Shown here in pieces: positions 35,665 to 46,971 of a stretch of 64,000 nucleotides of DNA; position 1 is the stretch's first letter, and each line of letters starts with the position of its first letter. This DNA comes from Protea cynaroides (Eukaryota > Streptophyta > Magnoliopsida > Proteales > Proteaceae). The stretch covers positions 87,965,534-88,029,533 of the forward strand of contig CM053271.1 of the NCBI GenBank assembly GCA_028583415.1, written 5' to 3'. The notes under the pieces are model-generated. The model did no database searches and was not told the origin of the DNA. It was given only the letters and a program-made list of their open reading frames with translations. Made by a program: the position numbers and the translations under genes.

Positions 35665-36736
35665 GGGATTCGGCATGTCTCAAGTTCAACTTTGAACTTG
35701 AGAATTGCCTGTGATCGTTCGATGGCCGCCACGTGTTGGCCATGAGATCCAACCGTCGTTAATCAAATGAGGTAAAAAGTAACGGTGAATGACTATGTAT
35801 GGAATAATCGTCAAAAAGCAGTGATAAGAGGAATACGCAGGTCGTGTTCCATGGGTTGCAGGTTTGCAATTTCATGAAAGGGGAGAGAAGAGGGAGCATG
35901 GAGGCTGGGGAGACAGAACAGGTGCTGCATGAGGGTGGGTCATAGAAGAGAGAGAGAGAAGAGGAGGAGGAGGAGAAGAAAAAGAAGAGAGAAGCAAGGG
36001 GCAGATCGAAAGTGATGAGAATTTTCTAATAAATCCATTTACAACCCCATTCTCTCATGTTTCCAAAACTGGACCTTAGAAATTCAATAGTTCCTAGAGT
36101 ATAGAAATCGTCTCCCGTCTGAGTTTGGGTGGGAGATTGGGCGGCCTGGATGGATGGCCATCACCTGGCTCTCGAGTGGATCCAAGCCCTCCATCCAAGC
36201 CGACACCCCTGTCGGCTCAGCTTGTCGGTTCGGGTGTCGGCTTGGATGGAGGGCTCGGATCCACCCGAGAGCCATGTGGCGGCCATCCATCCGGGCCGCC
36301 AAATCTCCCGCCCAAACCCAAGCGAGAGAGGATGTGGATCCGTTCCTAGAACCTCTCTATTTTAACACCCCATATTTAACTTAAAGGAGAAGCGTTGAGA
36401 AAGGATTTCCCCAAAATACTTTCAACGGTTGAGAACAAGAGATTGCAAAGAAAGAGAAAAGGAGAAGGTTGAAGAGAAGAAGAAAGTTGAAAAAAGAGAT
36501 TGCAGAGAAGGAGAGAAGGAAAAGGTTGCAGAGAAAGAGAGAAGGAAAAAGTTGGGGAGAAAAAGAAACTTAGAGATGTAGAGCGAACTGATTTCGTTTC
36601 AGCTTTTTGCGTTTTTCCATACAAAGTCTCTCCCCAACTTTGCCTACTCCACTTTTACATATGACCGATATATCTCTTAACCTCCACGTGTTGGCCATCG
36701 CATTATCACTGGCAAGTCTCAGACGAGTTGAATCCC
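35665..36736. mobile_element. Foldback-related TIR element upstream of NAF1
   Basis: The left end (GGGATTCGGCATGTCTCAAG, then CACGTGTTGGCCAT) and the right end (CACGTGTTGGCCAT, then CACTGGCAAGTCTCAGACGA and GTTGAATCCC) are inverted relatives of the arms of the foldback at 27551-27807. The body contains GA-rich low-complexity DNA and a second nested MITE. No target duplication is clear. It lies immediately upstream of the NAF1 5' UTR. Confidence 0.55.
36099..36341. mobile_element. Foldback MITE, Mutator-like by 9-bp duplication
   Basis: Arms of about 100 bases form a strong hairpin around GTCGGCTCAGCTTGTCGGTT: the left arm contains GGATCCAAGCCCTCCATCC and the right arm its complement GGATGGAGGGCTCGGATCC. 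A perfect 9-bp direct repeat, GTTCCTAGA, flanks it at 36090-36098 and 36342-36350. It is GC-rich compared with its surroundings and has no genuine ORF, although overlapping frames occur on both strands. Confidence 0.75.
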
Positions 36737-36868
36737 CGATGAACGAGGGAGAGAGCTCATCTGTAGCATCCAACGGTTCAAATTAAAAAATCGCAACTTT
36801 AAAAGATAAGTGAAAAGTACCGAAAAAAGATCCAAGAAACCCCAAATCAATGTTCTTGCAAATCCCTA

Positions 36869-37449
36869 ATGACTATTGCTCTCCGAGCTTCTCTCACACT
36901 CCAACTCTCTTCTATCCATTCAAGAATCCACTTCGACGCTCCAATTCCTCGTATGTCACCGATTCTCTATTCTACACTGAACCAGTGCTTGGAATTTGAT
37001 TTCTTCGATTCTGAGAACTCTTTTAGTTCATTACAATGGTGGCAAATGGCTGCATTTATTTTATTTGTAGTGAATTCATCCTCTTTTCTTCAAATTTGAG
37101 GTCTGACTCGATTTCAGACCTTTTAGTTGATCTAAGAATAAAATTTGCTGACAAACAAATTTTTCAAAGGATGTTTCAATCGGCAAAAATACGATATCGA
37201 GGTTCTTCTTATTATTATGAAAAAGTGTTTCCTCTTAATAAATTCAAGGGAAAATTTCACCCACGTCCCTTAGGTTTACCCTCCATTCAACCATTTTCCA
37301 ACTTGGGCGATAATGACAACCACACTCATCTAATGGAAAAATTGAAAAGTTTGTTTTACACTTGCAGTTTCAATAGCCTCCATTTGGTGACAACCAATAC
37401 TGAAACCTGCACATTAATGGGCAATAAGAATGATGAAGAAGAAGACTAA
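36869..37449 (+). other. Two overlapping unrecognised ORFs
   Basis: An open frame of 76 codons starting MTIALRASLTLQLSS (36869-37099) overlaps one of 137 codons starting MVANGCIYFICSEF (37036-37449, ending NDEEED). They are in different frames and neither has a domain I recognise. The combination could be the exons of a small gene, or a frameshifted gene copy lying upstream of the PB1 fragment. Composition is more coding-like than in the flanking DNA, but the evidence is weak. Confidence 0.25.
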
Positions 37450-37757
37450 ACCTTTGTATTGCCCTCAATTGAATAAGGAGTGTATCTTGAAGAAGCTTTC
37501 AAAGGCTTGGAAATAGATTTCGGCTGTTGGGTTATCAGCTCTGGGGGGCCGTCTTCGACAACGAGAAGGGGTTTAATTTTCTCAACTTTGTTACAGGGTT
37601 ACATCGTCGCCGCCGCTGCCCCTGAAGTTGTGGGCCTGTGGCCTTCTTAGGAGCTGACCGTGCCGGTAAGCAAGGGCCGAGGCCAACAATTGGGGCACTA
37701 CAAACAGCGGAATCACCAAAAGCAACTGGAGAGGGGCGGCTCTAGAGATAGATTTCA

Positions 37758-37977
37758 TCATCCAAATCAGTTCTGATCAAGTACAAGGACGCTGATGGTG
37801 ATTTGGTGATTATAGTTGTATTGGTGAATTCAAGTTAGCAGAGTCTTTTGGGGATGCTTTACCACTGAAGAAACTGAAACAGAGAAAATCAATAGTTTGG
37901 GTAGGTTGAGGTTGCATATTATTGAGGTTATTCCTGAGCAGGAACCCCCTCTAGTGGAAGAAGAGGAAGAGAAGTAG
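37758..37977 (+). pseudogene. PB1 domain fragment resembling PHOX-type TPR proteins
   Basis: The translation reads SVLIKYKDADGDLVI, then after a one-base shift CIGEFKLAESFGDALPLKK, and after another shift LRLHIIEVIPEQEPPLVEE, ending EEEEK and a stop. This follows the PB1 domain and acidic tail of plant PHOX/CLMP1-like TPR-PB1 proteins (family pattern: KYKDxxGDLVTIT, ELxxAE, LRLxxxEVSPEQEP). TPRs are not seen upstream. The two frameshifts and missing parts indicate a pseudogene fragment. Confidence 0.55.
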
Positions 37978-38825
37978 GAAATCAACGTGCCTTGTACTTT
38001 ATAATAAATCCAAATTCTCTATTTCTTAACACGATTCAAAACCAACATTACACCCAAGTGGAATATTTAGAAATTAACATGAGAATTTATAAAACACATC
38101 AGACCTATCCTTGGATTTTCTTCGCCGTTCTTCTTCTTTCTTAACCATCTGCATCTGCACTTGTTATTTGGCTCGTCTGTAAAGACCACCATCTACCATA
38201 AAACAAAGAAAAAAAAGTGGCATTACGGGAGTTAGGGCGCCCCACCTTCTTTGTGACGGCAGTCCAAATCTCTGTTCCGCTCTTTTCACAACCTCAATAG
38301 TTCCGTCACGGAAGCTTCTCCTCTAGTGCCAGTGGATCAAACAGTGGTGCCCTCGTACCCCAGCTCCATGTTTGCATCCATTTAGGTGGATCCAATATCA
38401 TAAAGGAACAGCTGCGAAAGAAGAAGGGAATATTGCCTAGCGTAAATCATCGTTTTTACTTAAGTTACAAAAAGGCAAACATGACATTTTACAAGCCCAA
38501 AGGTAATATTGCCATTAAAAACATAAGTGACGATACATTTCTTCACCAAACGGACGAATAGGGTATGGTTGATACTTATTTTCCAAATTATGGGAGTTGG
38601 TTGACATTATTGCCCAAGATGGGGGTAGTTGAATTAAGGGTAAACCTCAGGGGAGGTGGGCGAAATTTTCCCCAAATTCAAACCAATAAATTGAGGGATT
38701 CTCACATATAAGACACCCAAAATCCAAACTTAAGCAATGTGATACTATTCCCAATACTCCTCCCCTACCATCACCCCCCGCCCCCACCCCCACGCCCACC
38801 CCCACGTGACTATGGGTGGACCAAG
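37978..38825. other. Intergenic DNA, nothing recognised
   Basis: Only short open frames. A CCCCCACC-rich stretch lies at about 38770-38806. The right edge is the LTR of element A. Confidence 0.4.
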
Positions 38826-41146
38826 TGTCACACCCCAATTCCACACTATTCAGAATGGTGTGATGAACCGCTAATAAACCAACGGTTCAACCAGGATCTC
38901 AAATTGGCTGTGTCCTTTTGCTTAAACCATACACATCTACATCCATAATCAGAGTAAATAAACAATAGCGGAAGTCTTATATATTAAATGAACTGAGAGT
39001 CTAGCTGTGATAGAGTAAATGAATTATCCAATTATCTCCACAAGGACTAAGACATAAATTACAATAATTAAATCAATTATATTGTCTGTATAATTTAAAC
39101 CAAATCTAATTGAAAACGCAAGAGTTGCACTCGCATGACGAATCATGCGCCTCCATCATTACTTCAGCATCCATCGCCGTCGCATGTCCATACATCAGAG
39201 CATTTATAATCTTCTACGGTGGTACCTGCATCTCAACTAAAAAGATTTGACGTCGAAAATGGTGAGCACACATCACGGCTCAGTGAGCAAACAAAACAAC
39301 GCAACAAACATATGCATGCATTCAATTCATATCTTTGGTCTGGTTCATAAATTTGCAATGTGCTATAGAAAGGTTTGGTGGCCGCCTCACCTCTATACAC
39401 AAGGTGTGTAATCCCACCCAACGGATCAAACACCATTGTCGTCCACATCCACCCCACCATGGAATAGAGATAGAGCTAAAGTGCTTAGGACCACACCGCA
39501 TCACACTTCCCCTGATGTTCTACCCATACCAACACATAAGCCCCTGTTGGCGAGGGCTTGCAAACTAGGCTCGCAACTAACCAATCCTAATGTCAAATAG
39601 TGTATCCAAGGCCTCACCCCAGTATCCCTCAATACGTCCATAGAGATAGAGCTAAGGCCCCCCGGCAGAGTCAGAGACTACACGGTCCAAGACCACCTCC
39701 CCTGATGCCCTACGACGTAATAGTTCTACTAAGGTAATGGCGATACGACGATGTTAGTGGACAAGACTTGAGTAGAGATAGGGCTAGAGTCTGGTGACTA
39801 GGATGAACCACAGTGTCACGTCCTCCCCCTGATGCCCCACTCGCATCAAGTATACTAACCACACACATACATTTACATGCATATTCCTAGCATCATCATC
39901 AACATCATATTATAAATAAACAGAAATTAAATATGCATGAACAATAATAACAGGAATATTGGATGACATGTTAAATGCACATTACAATCATACAAGCATA
40001 GAATCATTCATGGTATTTGGACTCAATAAATAAAACAGTTTATTATTAGCCAATTAGTTTAGGTCTTGTTCCCTCACCTTTGGTTGAGCGTAGATCCTCG
40101 TTCAAGCTTTATGAATCACATTTAAATTACTAGAATGACCTAACAAGTCGATAGATTTTTATTAAAATTAATTCCAATAAATTTAAAATAACTGAAATCG
40201 TAGGGTCGTAGGTAGGGTAGCACCTACTAAGACCCTAGGGTGTAGGGTCGGACGTGGGGTCGGATACCATTCGACCCTACGTGCGACCACACCCTCCCTG
40301 GAACTTCCCGAGGGCATGTGGTCGATCTCGTGGTCTCGTAGGGTCGGATATCATTCGACCCTACGTGCGACCACACGTATTCTGAGTCGACCTTTCATTC
40401 TAAAGTTCATTCTTTCATGTTTTGATCCTTTGGCTTACTTTCATGATCCATTCTAAGATTGTTCTATGGCTCAAAACTCCAAGTTATACACTATTCATTG
40501 TCCATAACAATTTCCTTCATGGAATCTCTTGGAACTTGTCCATGGATGGATGATTTGGGTTTCTCCTAATCCTATGTTCTTCATAACTATTCTAGGATCT
40601 CTTATTCAGGTAAGGAATTAGGTTCATACCTTTATTTAGAAGTTCCTCTGAAGTTTCCTTCTCTTCCTTAGTCTTTTTCTTCAAGTTTCCTTCTTTTCTT
40701 CTCTTCCTTCTCTTTCTCTTTCTCTCACTTTCAATTAGGATTGTAAAGGAATAAAAGAGGCTAAGGGACATCCTATTTATAGGGAAAAACCCTCCATAAT
40801 AAGTCCCAATGAGTTTAGGAAAGATCCCCTTGGAATTAGGAAAGTTTCCTAATTTTCGGTTTCTGTCTGTCATCGTAGGGTCAGACGTAGGGTTGCAGGA
40901 TCCGTCGACCCTATACCTTCTTAGTCATCCAACCCTACGACTAAAAAGTCATGGGTTGGACTTCTGTTGAGGTGGGGTCGACCTTACCTGTTTAGGCATG
41001 CGACCCTACCCTCACATTTACTGTTTTTGGGTTAGACTCATACCTGGTCTTGTGATTTCTTCACGCACTTGGTCCACTTGGCTCGACCATGATAGGTAGA
41101 CCTGGTACAAGGTGGTAAGACCGGTTAGTTCAATACGGGTCTTACA
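38826..41146 (-). repeat. 3' LTR of element A
   Basis: On the plus strand it runs from TGTCACACCCC to GGGTCTTACA, 2321 bp. It holds GGTCG/CGACC clusters at about 40200-40385 and 40870-41010, a minus-strand TATA (CTATAAATAGG) near 40775, and the conserved 22-codon leader ORF at 39174-39106. The LTR is clearly diverged from those of B and E, especially in the motif clusters, where TAGGGTCG replaces GAGGGTCG. Confidence 0.88.
39106..39174 (-). CDS. Conserved LTR leader micro-ORF, 22 aa (element A)
   Basis: ATG at 39174, stop TAG at 39106. The product begins MDAEVMMEA and ends HDSSCECNSCVFN. The Cys-rich end is shared with elements B and E, while most DNA differences there fall at third codon positions (for example CAT/CAC, GAT/GAC, TGC/TGT, GTT/GTA, TTC/TTT). 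It lies in the U5/R region upstream of the primer-binding site, so on the genomic RNA it would be an upstream ORF. Function unknown; the C-E-C-N-S-C pattern could bind metal. Confidence 0.55.
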   Translation of the reverse strand: MDAEVMMEAHDSSCECNSCVFN

Positions 41147-41173
41147 ACTCCCCCCCCCCTCTTATTAAAAATT

Positions 41174-42549
41174 TCATCCTCGAAATTTGCACATACCTTC
41201 CGAGTCGAAAAGGTAAGGAAATTGCTTCCGCATAGCGTTCTCTTCTTCCCATGTGATCTCTTCTATATCTCGGCTCCTCCAGGTGACATTAACATAGTAT
41301 ATGTCACGGTTGCGTAGACGTTGAACCTTTCGACTAGTGATTTCAGTTGGTGCTACTTCGAATGTCAAATCATTAGTTAGATCTGGTGGATCCGCTGTCA
41401 AAACGTGCGTTGGATCTGTGACGTACTTTTTTAATAATGAGATATGAAATACATCATGCACACTTGACATAGATGGTGGTAGTGCTAACTGATAAGCCAT
41501 TTTTCCACGTTTAGCTAGAATCTCATATGGTCCGACATATCTCGGACTTAGCTTCCTTTTCTGTCCGAATCGTTTTAAACCTCGCATAGGTGATACTTTC
41601 AAGAATACCTTATCACCTATGACAAATTCAAGGTCTCTGCGTCGAGTATCTGCATACTGTTTCTGATGATTCTGAGTTGTTCTAACTCTTTCCTTGATAA
41701 TGTCAACTACTCGACAAGTCTCTTCAATAAATTATGGTCCAACGATGCCGTTCTCCAACTTCATTCTAGAACAGAGGAGTTCGACACTTCCTCCCATACA
41801 GTGCTTCATAAGGTGACATCTGTATAGTAGCCTGATAGCTGTTGTTATAGGTAAACTCGATCAAGGGTAGTTTCTCGTCCCATGAGCTTTTAAAATCAAT
41901 AACACAGGCTCGAAGCATGTCTTCTAAAATCTAAATGGTACGCTCCGACTGTCTGAGGATGGAATGCAGTACTGAACTTCAACGTTGTACCCATAGCCTA
42001 CTGCAATCCTTCCCAAAATTTTGAAGTAAAGCGTGGGTCTCTATCGGACACAATGCTTTCAGGTACACCTTGTAATCTGACAATGTTATCCACATATAGC
42101 TTGGCTAACCTCTCCAGGGTATACTGTGGTCGTATAGCTATAAAGCGAGCTGTCTTAGTTAAACGATCTACAATCACCCAGACCACGTCAACTACTCGAG
42201 GAGTCAATGGTAACCCGGTGACGAAGTCCATAATGATGCAGTCCCATTTCCATGCTGGTTCTAGCAGTGGCTACAACAATCCTGCAGGTCTTTGTCGTTC
42301 AGCCTTCACCCTCTGACAATTTAGGCATTGAGACACGAATTTAGCTACATCTGCTTTCATTCCTCTTCACTGATATAATTTCTTCAAATCATGATACATC
42401 TTTGTACTTCCAGGATGTACCGAATAGGCGGTGGTGTGAGCTTCCTTCATTAGTCGGTGTTTAATGTCTAAATTTTCTGTTTCAGGAACACATACTCTTC
42501 CTTTGTACTTCAGTACCTTTTCATCATCTAAGGTGAACTCAGGAATAGT
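41174..42549 (-). pseudogene. Integrase and chromodomain end of element A pol
   Basis: On the minus strand from 42549: an integrase zinc-region remnant; then the core with MDFVTGLPLTPRVVDVVWVI (from 42231), [17 protein letters not shown] and, after a stop, HPQT; then frames with YNNSYQA-like sequence; then 41602-41174 with GPYEILAKRGKMAYQLALPP and a chromodomain-like tail (RKVQRLRNRDIYYVNVTWRS, EEITWEEE). The C-terminal chromodomain identifies the group as a chromovirus. Several stops and frameshifts make it inactive. Confidence 0.85.
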
Positions 42550-43147
42550 TGTAAGACCCGTGTCAATCTAACCCGGTCTTACCACCTTGAACCAGGTTTA
42601 CCCATTATGGTCGAGTCAAATGGACCAAGGGCGTGAAGGAGATCGAGATCCCAGGTATCAAATCGACCCAAAAACACTTAAAATAGGGGGAAGGGTCGCA
42701 TACCCAGCTAAGCAGGGTCGGACCTCCCAAAACAGAATGTCAGACCCTCAGTTTTGAAGGGAGGGTTGGACAGTTTAAGACCCTAGGGTCGACGGGATCA
42801 TCGACCCTCCCATCGACCCTCGGTTACCGCAGAAAATAGAAATTAGGAAATTTCTAGATTTTCGATTGGGATTCTTTCCTAATCTCAAAGGGACGTCCCT
42901 AGTCTATTAAAAGGACGTCCCTAAGCCACTTTCACTCCTTTCACAACCCTAATTGAATTGAGAGAAAGAGAAGAGAAGGAAAAGAGGAAGAAGAAAGACA
43001 AGGAAGAGGACTTAGCAAAAAGGAGAAGAGTTGCAGAGAAAGATTATCTTCTCAGGTATGGATACTAATTCCATGAGTTTCTACAGACCTTAGGTTAGTT
43101 ATTGTTGAGAGTGTGATCTCGGAGAAACCCAAACCATCAACACATGG
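42550..43147 (+). repeat. 5' LTR of element E, first part
   Basis: It matches 55706 onwards of the 3' LTR. It contains a GGTCG cluster at about 42660-42835, TATTAAAA then GGACGTCC at 42905-42920, and a donor-like CTTCTCAG/GTATGG near 43056. It is cut at 43147 by the solo LTR; the last five bases, CATGG, are the target duplication. Confidence 0.9.
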
Positions 43148-43339
43148 TGTGAGGACAATGGAAAATCGCGAGTTGGGGGGGGGATTAAAGATTATGGGGT
43201 GATTTATGCATGTGCCATTAGTTTAGTTGAGGTTTATGTAGGGTGTATGTTGATGGGTGGCTTTGTACCGTGATTTGGGATTCCCAAATTGCCCACGTAT
43301 CAGGGGACGTAGACGTAGTTCGAAAATTTGTGAGAGTCG

Positions 43340-43765
43340 ATTTGGAATGTGTACCAAATCCTTCCAATTTTTGTCAATAGGATCTAGGGATGAGACCTAA
43401 ATTCCTACCATTTTTATTTGGGATGTGTACCAAATTCTTTTTATTTTTGTTAACGGGGATCTAGGGATGAGACCTAAATCCCTACCATTTTTAATGGGGA
43501 TGTGTACCAAATTATTTCTATTAATAGGATCTAGGGATGAGACCTAAATTCCTACCATTTTTATTTGGGATGTGACAAATAGCCTAGGGATGAGACCTAA
43601 ATTCCTACCATTTTTAATTGGGATGTGAACCAAATTATTTCTAATTTTGTCAATAGGATCTAGGATGAGACCTAAATTCCTACCATTTTTATTTGGGATG
43701 TGTACCAAATTCTTTCCCTTTTGTGGAAGGGATCTAGGGATGAGACCAAAATTCCTACTATTTTA
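43340..43765. repeat. Tandem repeat, six degenerate ~53-77 bp units
   Basis: Each unit contains GGGATGTGTACCAAATT, then a T-rich spacer, then GATCTAGGGATGAGACCTAA and TTCCTACCATTTTTA. It lies near the left end of the solo LTR. Unit lengths vary by deletions in the spacer. Confidence 0.85.
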
Positions 43766-44019
43766 AAATTTTCCTTTTTGGGGTTTTGGGGTTTTTCTCC
43801 CTTTTTTTGTGGTTTTTTTTTTTTTGGGGTTTTTCCTAATTGCTATTTTTCCATTTTAGGGTTTTTTACCCTAATTGTTCAATTATTTCCATTTTAGGGT
43901 GTATCTTGCCCTAGTTGTTGTACAATGTAAACAATCTAACATAGCAATGTGAGCTTAAATATAGCGGTGTAAGCATCCAAATATAGCATGTTGGAAATAT
44001 ATTCAAATTTAGCAACAAA

Positions 44020-44260
44020 TCAATCAAAGATGGCAAGTGAGCATGTGAATCAATACAAACATGGTAAGTGTGCATCCAAACATGGCGGAATCATCCAATA
44101 TAGCATGTGAGCAAGTGTAGCGGACAAATATGGCAATAAACATGTGTAGCATTCCAATCATGGCAATGTGATTATTCCAATTATGGCAATGTGATCATTC
44201 CAATTATGGCGGCGACTATTCCAATTATGGCAAGTGGGACCATTCCAATTATAGTAGTGT
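44020..44260. repeat. Degenerate ~25-bp tandem repeat
   Basis: Units based on CCAATTATGGCAATGTGATCATT and variants (ATCCAAACATGGC, AGCATGTGAGCAAG). Part of the solo LTR. No coding potential. Confidence 0.65.
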
Positions 44261-45769
44261 ATGCATACAAGCATCCTAACATAGCATAGCATCAAATATG
44301 GCATGTGAGAAACAACCAAAGCATATGAGAATCAATCAAAACATGATGGAACACGTAGCAAGATGACAGCTTTGTCGGGGCTGGACCAAAATGGGCACAT
44401 AGGGCACTGTACTTCACTCAAAAATTCTTAAAAGATATCCCTGGAAAGAAGACTTAGAGGCCAACATTTTGTCTCAAGGAAGCTATTCCTAAAAGAGACC
44501 ATAGGCAGGTCGAAAACATTCCCCAAGTACGGGCAAATACACCGGTCGGGGCTGCTCCGATTTTTGACCGGTTGCACCATAAATTCCAAATAAAATTCTA
44601 TTCTTAATGAAAATTAAATACAGATATATGTCTATGTAGATAACTATCTGATCTAAAATTTCATTGAGAAAAACAAGTTAAAACAGTATATTTTCTTTGT
44701 GAAAAATGACTCTTTTCAATCATGCAAATCAGCACATCATGACAGATCTGAAATCAAAGCACTATGCACTTAAAAATTGATATCAATTCAAAGAAAAATG
44801 GAAAAAAATATGAAACCAGTGCCATTTTTTAGAAGACTTTCATGTCTAAAAATTTCATGTTAAGTGGATTTTCTGATTATGGTCATAAGGCCTTTGTCTA
44901 GAGACTTTCCGATGGAGGATTGCATTACATCCGAGAAAAATAGCAATGTCAAAGACAAATTTTTTGATATATTTCCCCAATTCCAAATGGAACGAAATTT
45001 TTAGGGTAGTCTTCTATCATATCGGAGAGACTCCCATAAAATTTTGGACTTCAAAATCTTAGAAAAATACATATGATGTACGTCCTAAGTTTGAACCCTA
45101 AATCTGGAATTTTCGGATCGGAAAATCACTTTATGAAATTTACAAAAACATCAAACATCATTGTATATCAATCAAAAATTCATCATTGAATAGCTTAGAC
45201 AAATTATCATTCATGAAAAATGTTAGACATAGGCATCCTAACATTAACAAGCATGTAATAGAGCATTCATGATTGAGATTTCATGAAAATTAGCCTTTTT
45301 CAAGCAAAATTGGCATTCGGGCATTATAACGACCTCTAAATTTGTTTAGAGTACTAACCTTGGGCTCAAATCGAGCGAAACCGTTGATGAAGGGTGATTG
45401 GGATTGTATCAATCCCCTTTGAATGTGAATCCTCCTTCTCCTCTCTTCCCTTCTTTCTCTCTTCTCTTTCTCTCTTTTCTTCTTCTCTTTTCTTTCTTTT
45501 CTCTTTTCTCTCTCTTTCTTTCTTCCTCTCTCCGTTTTCCTTTCTCTCTCTCACCCAGAGTTTCCCTCTCTCTGGTATGGAAAAGGATCCCTCCTCTCTC
45601 CTATTTATAATTTTTCACTCGTTTTCTAGAAGATCCTTCTTTCCTTTTCTTCTTTTCTAGAAAATCTTTTTTCTCTCCATTTTTCTTCTTTCCTTTCTTT
45701 TCTCCTCTCTCACGTTTTTTCTTCTTCCTTTCTTTCCTTTTTCTCATTCTTCTTCTAGAAAACCCCTTC

Positions 45770-46075
45770 TCTTTCACGTCTCCCTCTCTCCTCTTTCTTT
45801 TTTCTCCAAGATCTTTTAGATTTCATCTCAACCCTAAAGCCTCCTTCTCTTTCACGTCTCTCTCTCCTCTTTCCTTTTTCTTCTCCAAGATCTTTTAGAT
45901 TTCATCTCAACCCTAAAGCCTCCTTCTCTTTCACGTCTCCTCTCTCTCCTCTTTCCTTTTTCTTCTCCAAGATCTTTTAGATTTCATCTCAACCCTAAAG
46001 CCTCCTTCTCTTTCACTTCTCCTCTCTCCTCTTTCCTTTTTCTTCTCCAAGATCTTTTAGATTTTATCTCTTATA
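45770..46075. repeat. Pyrimidine-rich tandem repeat, four ~80-bp units
   Basis: Four copies of a unit with CTCCTTCTCTTTCACGTCTC, CTTTCCTTTTTCTTCTCCAA and GATCTTTTAGATTTCATCTC, ending in AACCCTAAAGC. The right copy runs into a TA-rich tract (46070-46160). The pyrimidine-only open frames at 45394-45660 are artefacts of composition. Confidence 0.8.
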
Positions 46076-46971
46076 TATAATAATATATATTATATACACA
46101 TATATTTAATAACATACATATATGTATAGTATACAATATATATAATATATAAATACTATGCACATGGATGAACTGTTTTAAACGGGTGAGGCCGACTTAG
46201 GCCCGAGTTAAACCGATATGGGGTTGAGCTAGGTTGGACCAAAACGGCTTGAACGAGTTGACCGGATTAATTGAATTAATGGGTTTTCTCTCCTTGTCAT
46301 TTCATGGGTCATTTCTGTCATCCAGCATGGAATTTTCCGATGGCCTCTATTCCAAATTTTTTGCGTTCATTTTGTAGAACATTAAAAATGATGAATATAG
46401 GACTGGAATCACCTGAATCCGATGTAGAACGGAAAAGATATGCGACTTTAAGGTTTCGACGATAATTTTACATGCAAGCTTGCATGGGACCCACTGGTGA
46501 CTTCTACCTGGGATTTTTACGTCCATTTTGTAGAACATCATGAATGAAGAATAATGGTCTTGGGATCATCTGAATCCGATGTCGGATGATTAAGATATGA
46601 TGATTTGAAATTCAAACGATCCGACTTAGGATAATTTGCACGAAGGCCCCTGGGATTATTTATAATAACTTCATAAACCTCCATTATATGTATCATCCGA
46701 CTAAAATGGTCATATCTTCTTCATTTGATATCAGAATTGAGCAATTCTGGTCTCATTTCGAAGATAATTCTATGACCTATGCATCCATGCAAAATTATAA
46801 CCCATGACCTTGCTGTGGACCCATTGAAAACTTCCTCAAATTCACAGACCCATTGAAAACTTCCTAAAATTCGCAGTCAAAATCCAAACTTTCGATCACC
46901 TTTCTTCCTTTTGTTGTCCACACACCAGCAAGGCTTTGTTTAGCTGGGATGGCAAAAATGGGGTGCTTACA

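Larger units (their letters stand above)
38826..42549 (-). mobile_element. Element A, 3' part (LTR and end of pol)
   Basis: This is a minus-strand Ty3/gypsy chromovirus, separated from its 5' part (58007-61309) by the insertion of element E. It contains the 3' LTR (38826-41146), polypurine tract, chromodomain and integrase. The sequence ATAGT at 42545-42549 is the left copy of the E target duplication; the right copy is GTAGT at 58007-58011, one base different. Confidence 0.88.
43148..46971. mobile_element. Solo LTR, 3.8 kb, unrelated family, nested in element E
   Basis: It begins TGTGAGGACAATGG and ends GGGTGCTTACA, with a perfect 5-bp duplication, CATGG, at 43143-43147 and 46972-46976. The uninterrupted 3' LTR of E shows the empty site (CCCATGGTTAGG, near 56310). 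There is no primer site, polypurine tract or protein-coding sequence, so it is one very long LTR. Length and low-complexity content suggest a Tat/Ogre- or Athila-like gypsy element, but this is only an inference. Internal repeats are listed separately. Confidence 0.85.

Noticed and set aside
43340..44260. Repeat arrays considered as a CRISPR array
   Set aside because: Units are degenerate, spacers are not unique, and the array is inside a plant LTR with no cas genes.
45394..45660. Ser/Phe-rich ORFs in the solo LTR
   Set aside because: Pyrimidine-rich low-complexity sequence only; no motif and no upstream signals.
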